Assembly: GCF_026212465.1 (NCBI RefSeq)
Contig: NC_080049.1
Coordinates: 10,045,052-10,109,051 of the forward strand
Reading direction: 5' to 3'
DNA length: 64,000 nt
Source: Amaranthus tricolor
Lineage: Eukaryota; Streptophyta; Magnoliopsida; Caryophyllales; Amaranthaceae
Part shown: positions 51,215 through 63,907 of the stretch, one piece after another
Position numbering within the stretch: position 1 is the first letter of the stretch
How the letters are laid out: every line of letters starts with the position of its first letter
Position numbers and translations under genes: made by a program
The notes under the pieces: generated by a model
Seen by the model: only the letters and a program-made list of their open reading frames with translations
What the model was told of the DNA's origin: nothing
The model's database searches: none

Positions 51215-51826
51215 GATTTACATGAGGAAGTATACATGAAAACACCCAAAGCATTAAAATGTGAACCTAACCAAGTTTGCCTTCTAAAGAAATTCCTTTA
51301 TAGGCTTTAATAAGCTTCTAGGCAATGGCACATCAAGCTCCTTGATGAATTAAAAATTTTAGGATATGACCAATCAAATAATGATTACTCTTTATTTTTG
51401 AAGAAACAAAACCAAAATATTGTCATAGTTGTCTATGTAGATGACATTATTGTCACAAGAGATGATAATGAGGAAATTCATTTTCTAAAGACACACTTAG
51501 ACCAAGTCTTTACTATAAAAGATCTAGGTATCTTGCATAACTTTCTTGGCATAGAAGTAAGCTGCCAAGAGGATGGGTTGATATTAACTCAACATAAGTT
51601 TACCAAAGAATTGCTCACAGATAGTCGTATAAAAGAGTTCAAATATGTTGTCACACCTTTTGCCTCTTAACACTAAATTGTGTGTTGATAAAGGAAGTCT
51701 TCTTGAAGATCCCACTTTGTATAGAATTCTAGTTGGAAAGTTAAATTTTTTAACTAATACTAGACCAAATTTGGCATATACTATAAAAAGTCTAAGTCAG
51801 CTCTTGCAAAAACCAAGGGATGTTCA
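51215..51826 (+). pseudogene. Copia A reverse transcriptase, C-terminal part
   Basis: LHEEVYMK, then stops near 51308, then the catalytic VVYVDDIIVT box (about 51426-51455), KDLGILHNFLGIEVS, and after a frameshift at 51665 the conserved LVGKLNFLTNTRPNLAY and SQLLQKPRDVH. It ends exactly where copia B begins. Confidence 0.88.
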
Positions 51827-52650
51827 TTAGTGTTGATCGGGCTGGAAGTGTTGATATTTCTCCTTTTCTTCAATTAAAAAATTGTCTCCTTGTTCCTAGC
51901 TTATTTCATAAGTTATTATTTGTTAGTCGATTGACTAAACAACTTAATTGTAACGTTCTGTTGACTTCTGATAGTTGTATTGTGCAGGATGCTCAATTTG
52001 GAAAAATTATTGGACCTGGTATCGAACGAGACGACTCAAAACATTTATTCCCTTGCTTACCTTAAAACATTTATTCCCTTCCCTTAAAAACACTGTAATG
52101 TCATTAGATTGTGAATCTTGTGTCTTAGCGAAAAGCCATAAGCACTCATATTTGCTTAGTTTTACTCGTTCGACTAGTCCATTTTCTTTGATACATTCTG
52201 ATGTGTAGGGACCTACTCCTATTTCTGCTACTCATAATTTCTCTTATTATGTTTTATTTGTGGATGATTGTACTTGTATGAGTTTGGTGTATTTTTTAAA
52301 ACACAAATTTGAAGTGTTTTCAGTTTTTGTCACCTTTTATAATATGCTCTAAACTAAATTTCATGCTAAACCACAAATATTTCGTTCTGATAATGGGGGT
52401 AAATACATTAACTCAACCATAAAAAAATTTCTTTCAGACCATGGAATGCTTTACCAAACTTCTTACCCTGACACACCATAACAAAACGGGATTGTTGAAC
52501 GCATAAATCTGACCTTACTTGAAATCACCCGAGCTCTTTTGACAAAGTCTCATACCCCAGCTTCTTTTTGGCCTGAAGCAATTGCCACAACTACTTATCT
52601 CACCAACCGTCTTCCTTCAAAACCCCTAGAATACAAAAACTCCCCTTGAA
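51827..52650 (+). pseudogene. Copia B pre-integrase and integrase
   Basis: AGSVDISPFLQLKNCLLVPS and FGKIIGPGIERDD (linker), CESCVLAKSHKHSY (GAG-pre-integrase Cys pair), then the integrase core with FVDDCTCM, FRSDNGGKY and the catalytic Glu region NGIVERINLTLLEITRALL. Stops at 52063-52065, 52206-52208 and 52350 and a stop within YPDTP*QNG. Non-functional. Confidence 0.88.
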
Positions 52651-52950
52651 ACCTTAGGATCTTTTGTCTCTCTTCCCTCTTCTCATTCCTTATCACCTCG
52701 TGTTTTTGGGTGCATAGCTTATGTTCACCTTCCAAAACAGACCCGGACAAAACTTGAACCACGGGCTATTAAGTGTGTTTTTCTTGGCTATGGGGTAAAT
52801 CAGAAGGGATACAGGTGTTTTGACCCTCTACACAATCAGATGTATACCACTATGGATTGTGATTTCTTTTAATAGTCCTATTATTACCCTCAGCCTGGTC
52901 CTCATAAGGAGAAAGTTAATGATGACCTAAGCTGGCTTATATGTCCAGTT

Positions 52951-54800
52951 GTGATAGATTCGGAACCAAAAGAGCAACTAGGAGATACTACCGATGTTGT
53001 TTCTAAAGATATAGTATCTCCTCTTCAGCCCATTCCAGTCCTACCTATTGAGCATCCTGAGCCGGAAGAGGAAAATTTTTATGTCCCTCAAATGATTGAT
53101 AATAACTCTAAGATTTTTTTGGATGCAGACATACAAAACAGGTTTGAGTTGCCACCCAAAAGCACTAGGGGAATCCCACCAAAGAGATATATTCCCGAAT
53201 TTGAGGCACAAAGATCGAGATATCCTACTAGCAAAGAGAGTAATGAAAACCTCTCACATTCAGCTATGGCTTTCAATACTGCTCTTTACTCTAATAATGT
53301 GCCTAAAAATGTTGAAGAAGCTCTTTAGGGTTCGAGGTGGAAAAGAGCAATAGAGGAAGTAATATCCACCCTCAAGAAGAATAAAACATGGGAGAAGTGT
53401 CAACTACCAAAAGGAAAGAAAACCGTGGGGTGTAGATGGGTATTCACAATCAAATATCATGCAGATGGTTCCATTGAGCGCTACAAAGCTTGATTTGTGG
53501 CCAAAGGCTACACACAGACCTATGGAGTATACTACTCTGAAACTTTCTCTCCAGTGGCCAAGATTGATGCAATTCGTGTTCAGTTCTTAGTTACTACAAA
53601 TAAAGATTGGCCTCTTCATCAATTTTATGTGAAAAATGCTTTTCTACATGGTGAAATCGAGGAAGAGGTTTATATAGAAGCACATTCTGGCTTCTCAGAA
53701 GAGTACAATCCAGGAGAAGGATGCAGGCTCAGGAAAGCTCTATACGGGCTGAAACAATCTCCAAGAGCATGGTTTGGAAGGTTTACTATAGCTATGAAGA
53801 AGTTTGGCTATGAGAAAAGTAACTCCGAACACACTCTGTTTCTCAAGAAGAAAAAGGATCGAATCACATGCTTAATTATCTATGTTGATGATATGGTGAT
53901 AATTGGGAATAATGCAAAGGAGATTTGTGATTTGAAGAAGAAACTATCTCTAGTGTTTGATATGAAAGATTTGGGCAACCTTAAGTATTTCCTTGGCATC
54001 GAAGTTCTAAGATCGAAAAAGGGAATCTTCATTAGTTAGAGGAAGTATATTCTTGATCTTTTGGCAGAGACTGGCATGCTTGACTGTAAACCAACTGAAA
54101 CTCCTATCCTGGCAAATCATGGGCTCCAAATGATTGAAGGGGCAAAACAGGCAGATAAAGATCGATATCAAAGAATAGTGGGGAAACTCATATACCTCTC
54201 ACATACAAGACCAGAAATTGCATATACTATGGGTGTAGTAAGCAGATTCATGCATATACCTCAGATATAACATATGATAGCCGTGATGAGAATTCTGAGG
54301 TACTTAAAAGGGTACTGGTAGTAGAGGACTTCTCTTCGGGAAAAATGATAATCTAGATCTTCTAGCTTACACGAATGCAGATTGGGCAGGAGATAGAGAT
54401 GATCAAAAGTCTACTTCTGGATACTTTACTCTAGTAGAGGATAATCTCGTCACTTAGAAGAGAAAGAAGCAAAAAGTTGTAGCTCTCTCAAGTGCTGAGG
54501 CTGAATTTCGAGGAATTGCCAAGGGTATTATAAAAATCTTATGGATTAGGAAACTACTAGGGGAATTGAACTTCCCCCTAAAGGGGGCATGCGACCTTTA
54601 TTGTGATAACAAAGCAGCAATCAGCATTTGTAGAACCCAGTTCAACACGATCGAAACAAACATGTCGAGATTGATCGTCATTTCATAGAGGAAAAACACA
54701 TGAAGAAAATTATTAGCCTTCCTTTTGTTCGCTCAAAGAAACAGTTGGCAGATATCCTCACTAAGGCCGTAGCATCTGAAGCATTTAATGACTCAATATG
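52951..54800 (+). pseudogene. Copia B reverse transcriptase and RNase H
   Basis: An acidic linker leads to RGIPPKRYIPEF, then the reverse transcriptase start RWKRAIEEVISTLKKNKTWE (after a stop at 53326) and GCRWVFTIKYHADG. A stop at 53491 precedes FVAKGYTQTYGVYYSETFSPVAKI. The catalytic box IIYVDDMVIIG is at about 53875-53907. RNase H shows NADWAGDRDDQKSTSGY, SSAEAEFRGIAKG and CDNKAAI, with a stop in the DNLVT*KRKKQK segment and frameshifts. Only point stops and small frameshifts break the order, so decay is moderate. Confidence 0.9.
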
Positions 54801-54834
54801 CAAGTTTGTTCTCGGTGAACCATACGACATAAGT

Positions 54835-54990
54835 TGAGGGGGAGTGTAGGAAATAAGAATTTTTCCTAAGTATGTTTAGTGAATGTTATTATTTTGTAAA
54901 TAATAGTTTGCCATATTTAGTTTCCTTTTCATTGTATATATACATGGTGTAATACTTAGTTAAACTAAATACAAAAACGAGTATTCACTC
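54835..54990 (+). repeat. Polypurine tract and 3' LTR (part) of copia B
   Basis: TTGAGGGGGAG precedes TGTAGGAAATAAGAATTT, the usual polypurine tract to LTR junction. A TATA-like GTATATATACATGG lies near 54937. The LTR end was not located with certainty. Confidence 0.65.
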
Positions 54991-57900
54991 AAATACTTTT
55001 TTTGATGTTTTAAATCTTTTCAGGCTCGACCCATTTCTGGTCAAGTGGCCTTAGAGAGGCCTACTTTGGCTTCATTTTGGCTTGTTTTCTTAATTTGGCT
55101 CGTCGAGGCTTTGCTCCCTTAAGCCTTCGGAGTTAGGTGAGTAGTGCATATGTCAAATGTACTTGGTTTGTTCTCAGTTTTGACGAGTTTTACCTGAAAT
55201 GCACAAAAATACCAAAATACCCAACCAAACGTAAAATCCCAAATAAAACAAGCATAGTTATACTAAATCCCAACATAATCTATCCAAATAATTGGGATAA
55301 AATATGAATTAAATGCAGTTAACGCTTTTGAAATCTCACACACCAACAAAACCTGCAAAACGTCCTACTAGTCATCTTCCGTAGAGAGGACAACATCATT
55401 GCAGGCCCCCCCAAAGAAATAGAGTTGGGCAACTAAGGTACATGTCAGAGACATATTTTTATGAACTTGCATATCAGTAGTTGTATATCAAACATAGTTT
55501 AAACTAGCATACAAAGGCTCTAAGCTCAACTTTCATATCTCCTTCATTCTCCTTCACAATTTTATTGGAGTACAAGACTTTTACTTATCTCCGATTTCTT
55601 ATGATTAAGGACTATTTATATCTGTTTAGGTCACCAAATCTTTCAATTATAGTTGGAGAAATACTCATAAGAGAACATCTAAGTTAATCTCCTTCCTGTG
55701 TTGATGCCTGTCACATTCAACTTGTCGTAGGCAAAGTATGCATACCCCTAAGGTGGGCCCATATGTGAAGCTCAAAACTTCTCCTTATCAACCCCTTTGG
55801 GTAACTCAAAATGTCTCAACATCAACCCTTTTGGTACTTCATAACATCTCAGCATCTTAAAATCATAATTTAATACTTTTCCTATTATTTAAGACTAATC
55901 ACATCCTTATGTATACTTAGGAATGTATAATCACTTCTCATGAATAATTTATAATACAACATCAACTTTCAAATGAATAAGAATATATTGGCTAAGTGCT
56001 TTTTACAACTCAAACAATGAAACATAACTTTGAGGCACACTAGTAACCTCTCACATATTAGAGTCCTAACAAGCAATTAAACACCAAAATCACGTATTAG
56101 AATGGACAATTAAACACCAAAATCACGTATTAGAATGGACGCAACAACAACTAGCACATGCCAATGCACTCCATGCATGCACTAACTGCATCTCAATACT
56201 CAACAAATAACCCAAGACAAATCAATCATATGAAGAACAACTTAGAGCGTAAAATAACAAAACGGATTAGTAATAAAGACTTACCTAAACGGAATTAACC
56301 ATTGCATTTGAAAGGTACTTAATCATTTGGGCATTAAATGTCATAATTTAAAACTTTAAGCTATTTAGACACCTAAACAACACCCAATACACATGTACTT
56401 GTAACGACTTAAGTTATATATTAATTATCCAACACACATATTTAAACTTTAAACAACTCATAAATGACAGAAATTTAGGCCCAAAAGATCAAACCACTCT
56501 GCCACTTCTCAACACCACACAACAACATTATTTTTTTACTTTTTATCAATCCACCATTTAACTCAAATATCATGTTAACTTAATTTAAATTCTTGATATC
56601 TCAAGACTAAACTTTCATATGATCAAATTATAAAAAATTCCAAATTTTATTTATTTATTTATGGAGTTTTTTCTTATAAAACTCATTCTAAATATGTGAC
56701 AATCATAGGCAAAGCATAAACATTTTATCACAAGAATATACTTAACGACAATTAAATATTATAACTAGGGCCATAATTTTCGAATGTCATGCCCCAAAAA
56801 TAAATTTTAAAATCAAAATATTTTATACAAAACATGTTCAAGTAATCAAAAACAATTATATGAGAATGATTTGATCTTCGAATGAATTTTAGTTTTACGT
56901 ACTAAGATCAAAAATGTTATAGAGATATTAATTGTCATAAATTTTTTACATATTTGGTAATGTAAGGTGTTGTAATTAATGATCAATAAATTTATTACTT
57001 TATGATATAATTATTTATTTTTATGAATAAAGATAAGATCTAAGTTTTAAATAGATGAAACTAAAATTCTAAACTTAAGAGGAAGATTTATGAAATTATT
57101 TTTAAAATTTTGAACTTCACTCATATATTGATTAATTTTAATGTAAGGGCTAGAGTCACACTTGGAACTTAGGACTCTCTTGCCCTTGTTCATATAGTTC
57201 TTTAAATTCAATTCTTATATACACTTTTAAATGTTCGAACAAGTATATCAACCTCTTTTTTTATCATTATCAGATTCATCTCGTTTAGTGACTTTATTTA
57301 GTAAGACCTTCTACTTTGTAGTATAGACCTCTCTCAATCTAAGGTTTGTAGATATAACTTAAGCGTTATAAAAACTCATGTCAACTCTGTTATGTTAAAA
57401 TTTGTGAAGTCCTTTGTTTTTTGAAGGAGATATTTTTTTAAAGAGATACAAGTTAATTTGTTATGAAAGTAAAACTAGTAAACATTTATTGAATTGATTC
57501 TTTGGGCTCCATAAATGTGTTTATACTTGGATATAAGAAAATCAATTTTAGATCTTTTTTATACTTCATTTGTTTGTTCTTTTGTAAGTTATTTGCAATA
57601 TATCTCAAACTTGATTGACATACATGCTTCCCATAACACAATGTATTCAAGGGTCCAAAATATTTTTTTTGTTTTTTACGACCTTAATTTTAGATCTTAA
57701 AGGCTAACCTTCAAAAAGCAGAATTTAACATAATAATCCAAAAATATAGAAATTTGGGAAATTTCCCACCAAAAGATGAAACTACTTATTTAAATTTCAT
57801 AAATGCTGATATTTCTCCGTAGTTTTACCCTCCAAAACTCAAAACATAACTGTTCAAATTTCTAACAAACACATAAATACATCTTTCTTAGAAGTTTTCA

Positions 57901-58167
57901 CCAAACTCAAAATTACAGTTTTTTTCATTCATCGAGTTTTTTAAGACTTCGTTGATAACAACCGAAAACGAGCACCCAATTCTTTCCAAATGACCGCAAA
58001 CTTCATGACTTTCATCGACTTTAGAATAATAAAAAAAGCTGCATAAATAAGTTTTAGCTACAAACAGATAAAATTTTAAAAATTACAACACTCCAATTAA
58101 AATTTGATCTCAAAAAACAGACACCATTTTTTAGCAGCGAAGGCTTAACTTTTTTTTAAAAGGGAGA
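54991..58167. other. AT-rich DNA, no gene; 33-bp tandem duplication
   Basis: No domain-bearing ORF. AATTAAACACCAAAATCACG... is duplicated in tandem at 56075-56107 and 56108-56140. GGCTCGACCCATTTCTGG near 55023 and CCCCTTTGGGTAACTC near 55790 look like LTR-type sequence but termini are not visible. Confidence 0.4.
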
Positions 58168-58175
58168 ATCACAGT

Positions 58176-59157
58176 TAGAGCTGTTCAAAAGTGACTCGAC
58201 CCGAAAATCCGATCCGAAATCGAAAGTAAATCGACCTGAAAACGTGTTCCTTTTTTAGGTTTTATCGAACCAACATTACCCGACTCGAAGCTATATACGA
58301 ACCGGTTGACAACCAAAAATGGGAAAACTGAACCCGAGCTGTAACCGATTTTTCTAAACGACACATAACCGTTAACCGAAATTACTCGAACCTAATAATG
58401 ACCCACCCGAGTCATATCCGACCCGAATCATGCTCAAAACCGAACTCGATTCGGCTAAAACCGACTTAACCCGAACGAAGTTTAGATTGAACTGCTATAA
58501 ACGCGAACCAATTTTTTACATAGAAGTATGATTGACTCATATTCAATCATCTATTAGTTATTCTAATAAAGTCATAAATATTTTAATAGAATAAATTTTA
58601 TAAATACATGATGTCATATATTTAGAGTTAGTAATCAATGGTCAATGATTATTTAACTACTTTTAATCGAATTAGATGAAAATTGAATGAACTTTATAAT
58701 TTTAATTTCCAGTCAAACAAGTAAAAGTAACAATGTAATAATGATCACTAATTGATTTGCATTTTCACTATTTTGCTTTAAGTAAAGGAACCTCATCATC
58801 AATTAGAAAATGACTAACAACTCAATCTGATACTGATTCGATCAATAGTAATTAGTAATTCGCAATTCGTAGCCGAATTCTACTTGAAAAATACCTGAAC
58901 CCGATCTGTACCTGGTAAAACCGAACCAATTATTAACTGATGACTACCCGAGACCGATTGAAACTCAACACGAACTTTAACCGACACCGACCTGATACTA
59001 ACCCGATAGTTCGAATAACCGATCTTTAACCGAACCGTGACTAATCGACCGGACCCGAGTATGACCCGTCGCATCCGAAATATAACCGATCCGAAATACA
59101 ACCGAATCAAATGACACCCGTCGGAAACCGACCCGATAACCCGAATGAACACCTCTA
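58176..59157. mobile_element. hAT-like non-autonomous element with 8-bp duplication
   Basis: ATCACAGT at 58168-58175 and 59158-59165. Ends TAGAGCTGTTCA and TGAACACCTCTA are inverted copies with one or two differences. Both ends are dense in ACCCGA/CCGAAC/GACCCG motifs and the middle is AT-rich. Minus-strand ORFs rich in Arg/Val/Ser are translations of the motif runs, not genes. Confidence 0.9.
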
Positions 59158-59165
59158 ATCACAGT

Positions 59166-60440
59166 CATATCATTTACTCCACCCAAAACACATTAACTCG
59201 AACACACAAAACAGTTACTGCATCATAACATTAGCACCCCACAACAAAAGATTAGATGACAAAACCAGAAATAAATAAATGCAGCAACTTATTCCTGCCA
59301 TAAAATCAAGGATGACACGCCAAATTGTGGAGTCATTAATGACTTGACCAAGAAGCACAGTGTGAGAAGAATGACTATTACTAGCATTTTGGGCAATAGT
59401 TAAACAACAATAATAAGATGGTTTGTCATTATCGTAGGCAACAAGAGGAAGAACATAATAACCAAGCATATTAGCAGTAGGCACTATGAGTAAAGCCAAC
59501 AATTTGGAAATGGAAAGAAGAAAAACCTTTCAAAAAAATACCAATGTAATAAAAAGCCTACCTTAACTAATAAGAATAAACATGACAAGTTAAATCTTTT
59601 GCCTTTATAAACTTAAGTTGGATGTTGGTTCAAACACAATTACGTACAAGAACATTGTCAAATATAGTCCATATAGATGAGAAGTTTTTTACATAATCAA
59701 AACTGAGCAAACTTATTACTAACACCAATATCGACAAAGCCACATAAAGAAATTCTATCCAAAAGATTCATACCTGAAATCATGTTCACGTGTGGTACGG
59801 CTAAACCACTTTATGATACTAGTGTAGATTGTGTTTTTGATGGAAATATAAACATCTTTCTTTTCATGACACAAGAACTGACTCTAAGAAGTTCTAAAAA
59901 CAGGAAAAAAGGAAGAAATGGATACCTAGCAAGTTCAGTCAATTATAAAGGAACACCTGACACAAATGGTGATATGATAAAATAAGTCATCTTAGTTCTA
60001 ATATTCATCTTGTTCAACAATCAGTTGTAATATTCATTTCATTCATCATTCCAACATCTCATATGAATATATCAAAAAAATATCATAAATTGCGTTGAAG
60101 TTTATCTGTCTTTAAATCAAAAATTTTAATTAAGACAAACTTTTGAAAAACAAGGGAGTAGGATTAATGAATTGCATTACACATTTACACTTGATAAATT
60201 TTAAAAATTTTCAGATGTTATGGGCATAAAAAAACTTTTTTAGACAATCATGTAATTCTATGACAACATCAAAGATAAGAGGTCTGAACTCTGAACAAAG
60301 TTTTGATAGAGGAGAATAGGAGCACAATACATGCACCAAAGTGACTTCACTGCCTATCCATGGCTTTGTCAAGTTACTGTTAGAAAGCTACATCCTCGAG
60401 AGAGAAACCCGTTGCCATCTGTTGTTCTTTGACAACACTT
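59166..60440. other. Intergenic or unrecognised gene region
   Basis: A 95-codon minus-strand frame at 59502-59215 has hydrophobic stretches and could be an exon, but no splice model with a neighbouring frame kept phase and no family was recognised. Nothing else is supported. Confidence 0.3.
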
Positions 60441-60764
60441 TGGGACAAAATCCCACCTTATTTTTCCAAGTTTTTACCTAATTGCAATTGGGTACGGAAA
60501 TTTTTGGGATTTTCATCCGATTTTGAGCCAAGATTTCTCCAATTCCATACCCTTAATTTCAAATTTTCAAGTTTATCGCACATGTTGTTCTGGGTTTACT
60601 TTTGAAAGGTCAGTAGATCTCTATTTCAGTTTAACATCTGTTTTTTTTTTTTGTTTTTTTTTGTTTTTTTTTTTCCGGATTTTGTTGAATGTCACTCAGA
60701 TCTTTACATTTTCTTATTCCTTGCACTTTTGTGGTGATTTTGTTTGCAACCCATTTGCTTATTG

Positions 60765-63676
60765 GTAGTTTATTCGCAAATTTGTTGTCGATTTGGGATT
60801 CTATTAATGTTTTTAGGTTTGTATTTGATTTTCCCTTCATGAAAAAAGATTTGTATATGATTTTGGAAACTCTCATTGATTTTGTTTATAATTAGTATGT
60901 TCTTTTGGAAAATGATTGTATAAACTGTTCTACTATTCTCAGTTTATAGTTTCTTTCCCTTTCCCATTCATTGTCTCTCTTTACTTCTGGAGTATATAAT
61001 TTGTTAGTAATTATTTAATGTGTATCATCTGGATTACAAAGCAGCAGTAGATTACTTTTGCACTTAATTTTTTTTTTGAAATAATGGTAAGTAATGTGAT
61101 AATAAAGAAAATTTATACCCTGATTTTTGCATGCAAAGAACGAACTAATTAAGCATTGTGGGTAAATGGTACTTAAAAAATAAGAATATAAGATTATAAG
61201 ATGCACTCTGGTTAATGAAGCCAGAGAGATGAGGTTGAAGATTAGGACATGCATTTCATCACTGAAAAGATGACATACACGTTCCTCGTTGTTGCCATCT
61301 CTTCATAATCATGGTGTCAAAACAAGGTTTCTTCTTATTGTATTGGCTTATTTGAAAAACTCCACCACGACTACGTGGATCATAAAGGTGTAAAAAATCC
61401 GCTTAGCATTAGATAGCGCCAAGTAAAGTATAATTTCTGTTGGCGATAATTTTCCATACCGTTTTGTTGTGGTTCTTGTAGTTGACCCTATATTGTTCGT
61501 ATTGTTGGGATTAGGGCTTTGGCAATGCTGTTGTGGTTTCAACCTATATTTGGCGCAATTAATTATTATCCCTGTTATATCACAATCATGATCGAATCCA
61601 CATTTCCATACTATGCTCATAGTATGGTATTAGACTTTAGTTCACGCCAAAATAGGGCACATTTTAGTTGTGCTAACCCCTTCTTCATTGCACAAATCAA
61701 TCTAAGGGGGGATTATGGGAAATTCATGATCTACTTATTTATGACAGTAATTAATTTATCTAATATCCCAAAATAGTAAATGTGATCATTGCATTTAAAG
61801 AATATTAAAAGTTTCTTCAATAATGTTGAAGTTTAATTTTTGTAAATTTTTGGAAGAGTGAACTTCAAATTAATGTGAAAATTTGTTCCCGTGTTCTCTC
61901 TTTAGTTGTTTTTCCTGTTTGTTTCTTGTTCATTAAAGGTAATATAATCCGAATTTGAATTTTTTTGTAATTTATTTTGAAACATGTGGTTTGGTTTGCA
62001 TCAGTTCAACTTATTTAATTGAATCGCGCCTTTTAGTTTGCTAACTGAAGCTTTATTGTACCTTTGATGAAATCTTCTAAATTTTGCATCAAAAAACTTG
62101 TTCTAGTTTAAATGTGATTTTCGTTTGTTGTTATCTCGTTATGTGGAATTGAGTGTCCCTTTAGGACTTACGAGGTACTACATCATTGTATTCATAGATC
62201 AGGTTCCCTTCTATTACTAGGTAGTTTATTCACAAATTTGTTGTCGATTTGGGATTCTTTTAATGTTTTTAGGTTTGTATTTGATTTTCCCTTCATGGAA
62301 AAAAGATTTGTATTTGATTTTGGAAACTCTCAATTATTTTGTTTATAACTAGTATGTTCTTTTGAAAAATGATTGTATAAACTATTCTACTATTCTCAGT
62401 TTATAGTTTCATTTCCATTCCATTTTCCCCTTTCATTGTCTCTCTTTACTTTTGGAGTATATACTTTGTTAGTAATTATTCAATGTGTATCATCTGGATA
62501 TCAAAGCAGCATTAGAGTACTTTTGCACTTAATTTTTTTTTTTTGAAATAATGGAAAGTAATGTAATGTTAAAGAAAATTTTCACTCTGATTTTTGCATG
62601 CAAAGAAAGAACTAATTAAGCATTTTGGGTAAATGCTTCTTACAAAAGGAGAATACAAGATTGTACATGCACTCTAGTTAATGAAGCCAAAGACAAGAGG
62701 TTGAAGATTAGGTATGTGCATTTCATCCTTGAAAAGATGGCATACACGTTGCTTGTTGTTGCCATCTCTTCATAGTCATGGTGTCAAAACAAGGTTGCTT
62801 CATATTGTATTGGCTGATTTGAAAAAACCCACTACCTGGATCATAAAGGTGTAAAAAATCCGCTTAGCATTAGATAGCGACAAATAAAGTATGGTTTCTG
62901 TTAGCCAAAATATTCCACACCGTTTTGTTGTGGTTCTTGTAGCTGACCCCATATTGTTCGTATTGTTGAGATTAGGGCTTTGGCAATGCTGTTGTGGTTT
63001 CAACCTATATTTTGCGCGATTAATTATCCCTGTTATATTACAATCATGATCGATTCCACATCTCCAAACTATGCTCATAGTATGGTATTAGACTATAGTT
63101 CACACCGTAATAGGACATGTTTTAGTTGTGCTAAACCCTTCTTCATTGCATAAATCAATCTAAGGGCGGATTATGAGAAAATCATGATCTACTTATTTAT
63201 GACAATAATTAATTTATCTATCCCAAAATAGTAAATGTGATCATTGCATTTAAAGACGATTAAATGTTTCTTCAATAATGTTGAAGTTAAATTTTTGTAA
63301 ATTTTTGGAAGAGTGAACTTCAAATTAATGTGAAAATTTGTTCCCGTGTTCTCTCTTTAGTTGTCTTTCCTGTTTCTTTCTTGTTCATTAAAGTTAATAT
63401 TACTCCAAATATGAATTTTGTTGTAATTTTTTTTGAAACATGTGGTTTGGACTTGCATCAATTCAACTTATTTAATTAAATCGCACCTTTTAGTTTGCTA
63501 ACTGAAGCTTTATTGTAGCTTTAATGAAATCTTCTAAATTTTGCATTAAAAAACTTGTTCTAGGTTAAATTTGATTTTCGTTTGTTGTTATCTCGTTATG
63601 TGGAATCGAGTGTCCCTTTAGGACTTACGAGGTATCTACATCATTGTATTCATAGATAAGATTCCTTTCTATTCTT
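60765..63676 (+). repeat. 1456-bp tandem duplication
   Basis: TAGTTTATTCGCAAATTTGT at 60766 recurs as TAGTTTATTCACAAATTTGT at 62222, and similarity continues to CATTGTATTCATAGAT in both (ending about 62220 and 63676). The copies differ by scattered substitutions and small indels. Each holds the same minus-strand frame (61620-61348 and 63078-62800). It probably lies in the first intron of the gene at the right edge. Confidence 0.93.
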
Positions 63677-63907
63677 AACTCTGCCAGGAATGGAAAGGTT
63701 ACAATAGGAAAAGAATCTGATATTTGGGTTTTCTATTTAAAATTCCATGAGTTCTTCTAGGTGAACCTGATTTGCTTTAATACCTCCCATTTTTGGCGCA
63801 GGGTTCAAGATGCTTTATGAAAATATTGAAGTTGAGCTCATTAGCGTGGCAAGAAAAAAAAAGAAGGGGAATTCCAGTGAATTGTGAATAGTCTGAGATC
63901 CCACAAG

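Larger units (their letters stand above)
45350..51826 (+). mobile_element. Ty1/copia retrotransposon A, decayed, with nested inserts
   Basis: Probable 5' LTR tail ends near 45504 (ATCCCTCAATCTTCA), followed by TTAGAGCCATG, a degraded primer-binding site of the TGGTATCAGAGCC type. A leader is split by a hAT element (45538-47035). Then follow gag, protease-integrase and reverse transcriptase pieces in Ty1/copia order. A 1.85 kb insert (about 49340-51210) separates integrase from reverse transcriptase. The element stops abruptly at 51826 in the region before RNase H, where copia B begins. Limits of the LTR are estimated. Confidence 0.75.
51827..54990 (+). mobile_element. Ty1/copia retrotransposon B, 5'-truncated
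   Basis: Starts within the protease to GAG-pre-integrase linker without any LTR and runs to a polypurine tract (TGAGGGGGAG, 54835-54844) and the start of a 3' LTR (TGTAGGAAATAAG at 54845). Its coding sequence is a different copia lineage from A. The LTR end near 54990 is an estimate. Confidence 0.85.

Noticed and set aside
58880..59186. Arg/Val-rich minus-strand ORFs
   Set aside because: They arise from the ACCCGA/CCGAAC motif runs of the hAT-like element.
59215..59502. 95-codon hydrophobic ORF on the minus strand as a membrane protein exon
   Set aside because: No recognisable family; joining it to the open frame at about 59774-59890 through the available splice sites breaks the phase and creates a stop.
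61348..61620. 90-codon minus-strand ORF duplicated at 62800-63078 as a conserved gene
   Set aside because: Both copies exist only because of the tandem duplication; the second has diverged at the C-terminus and no domain is seen.
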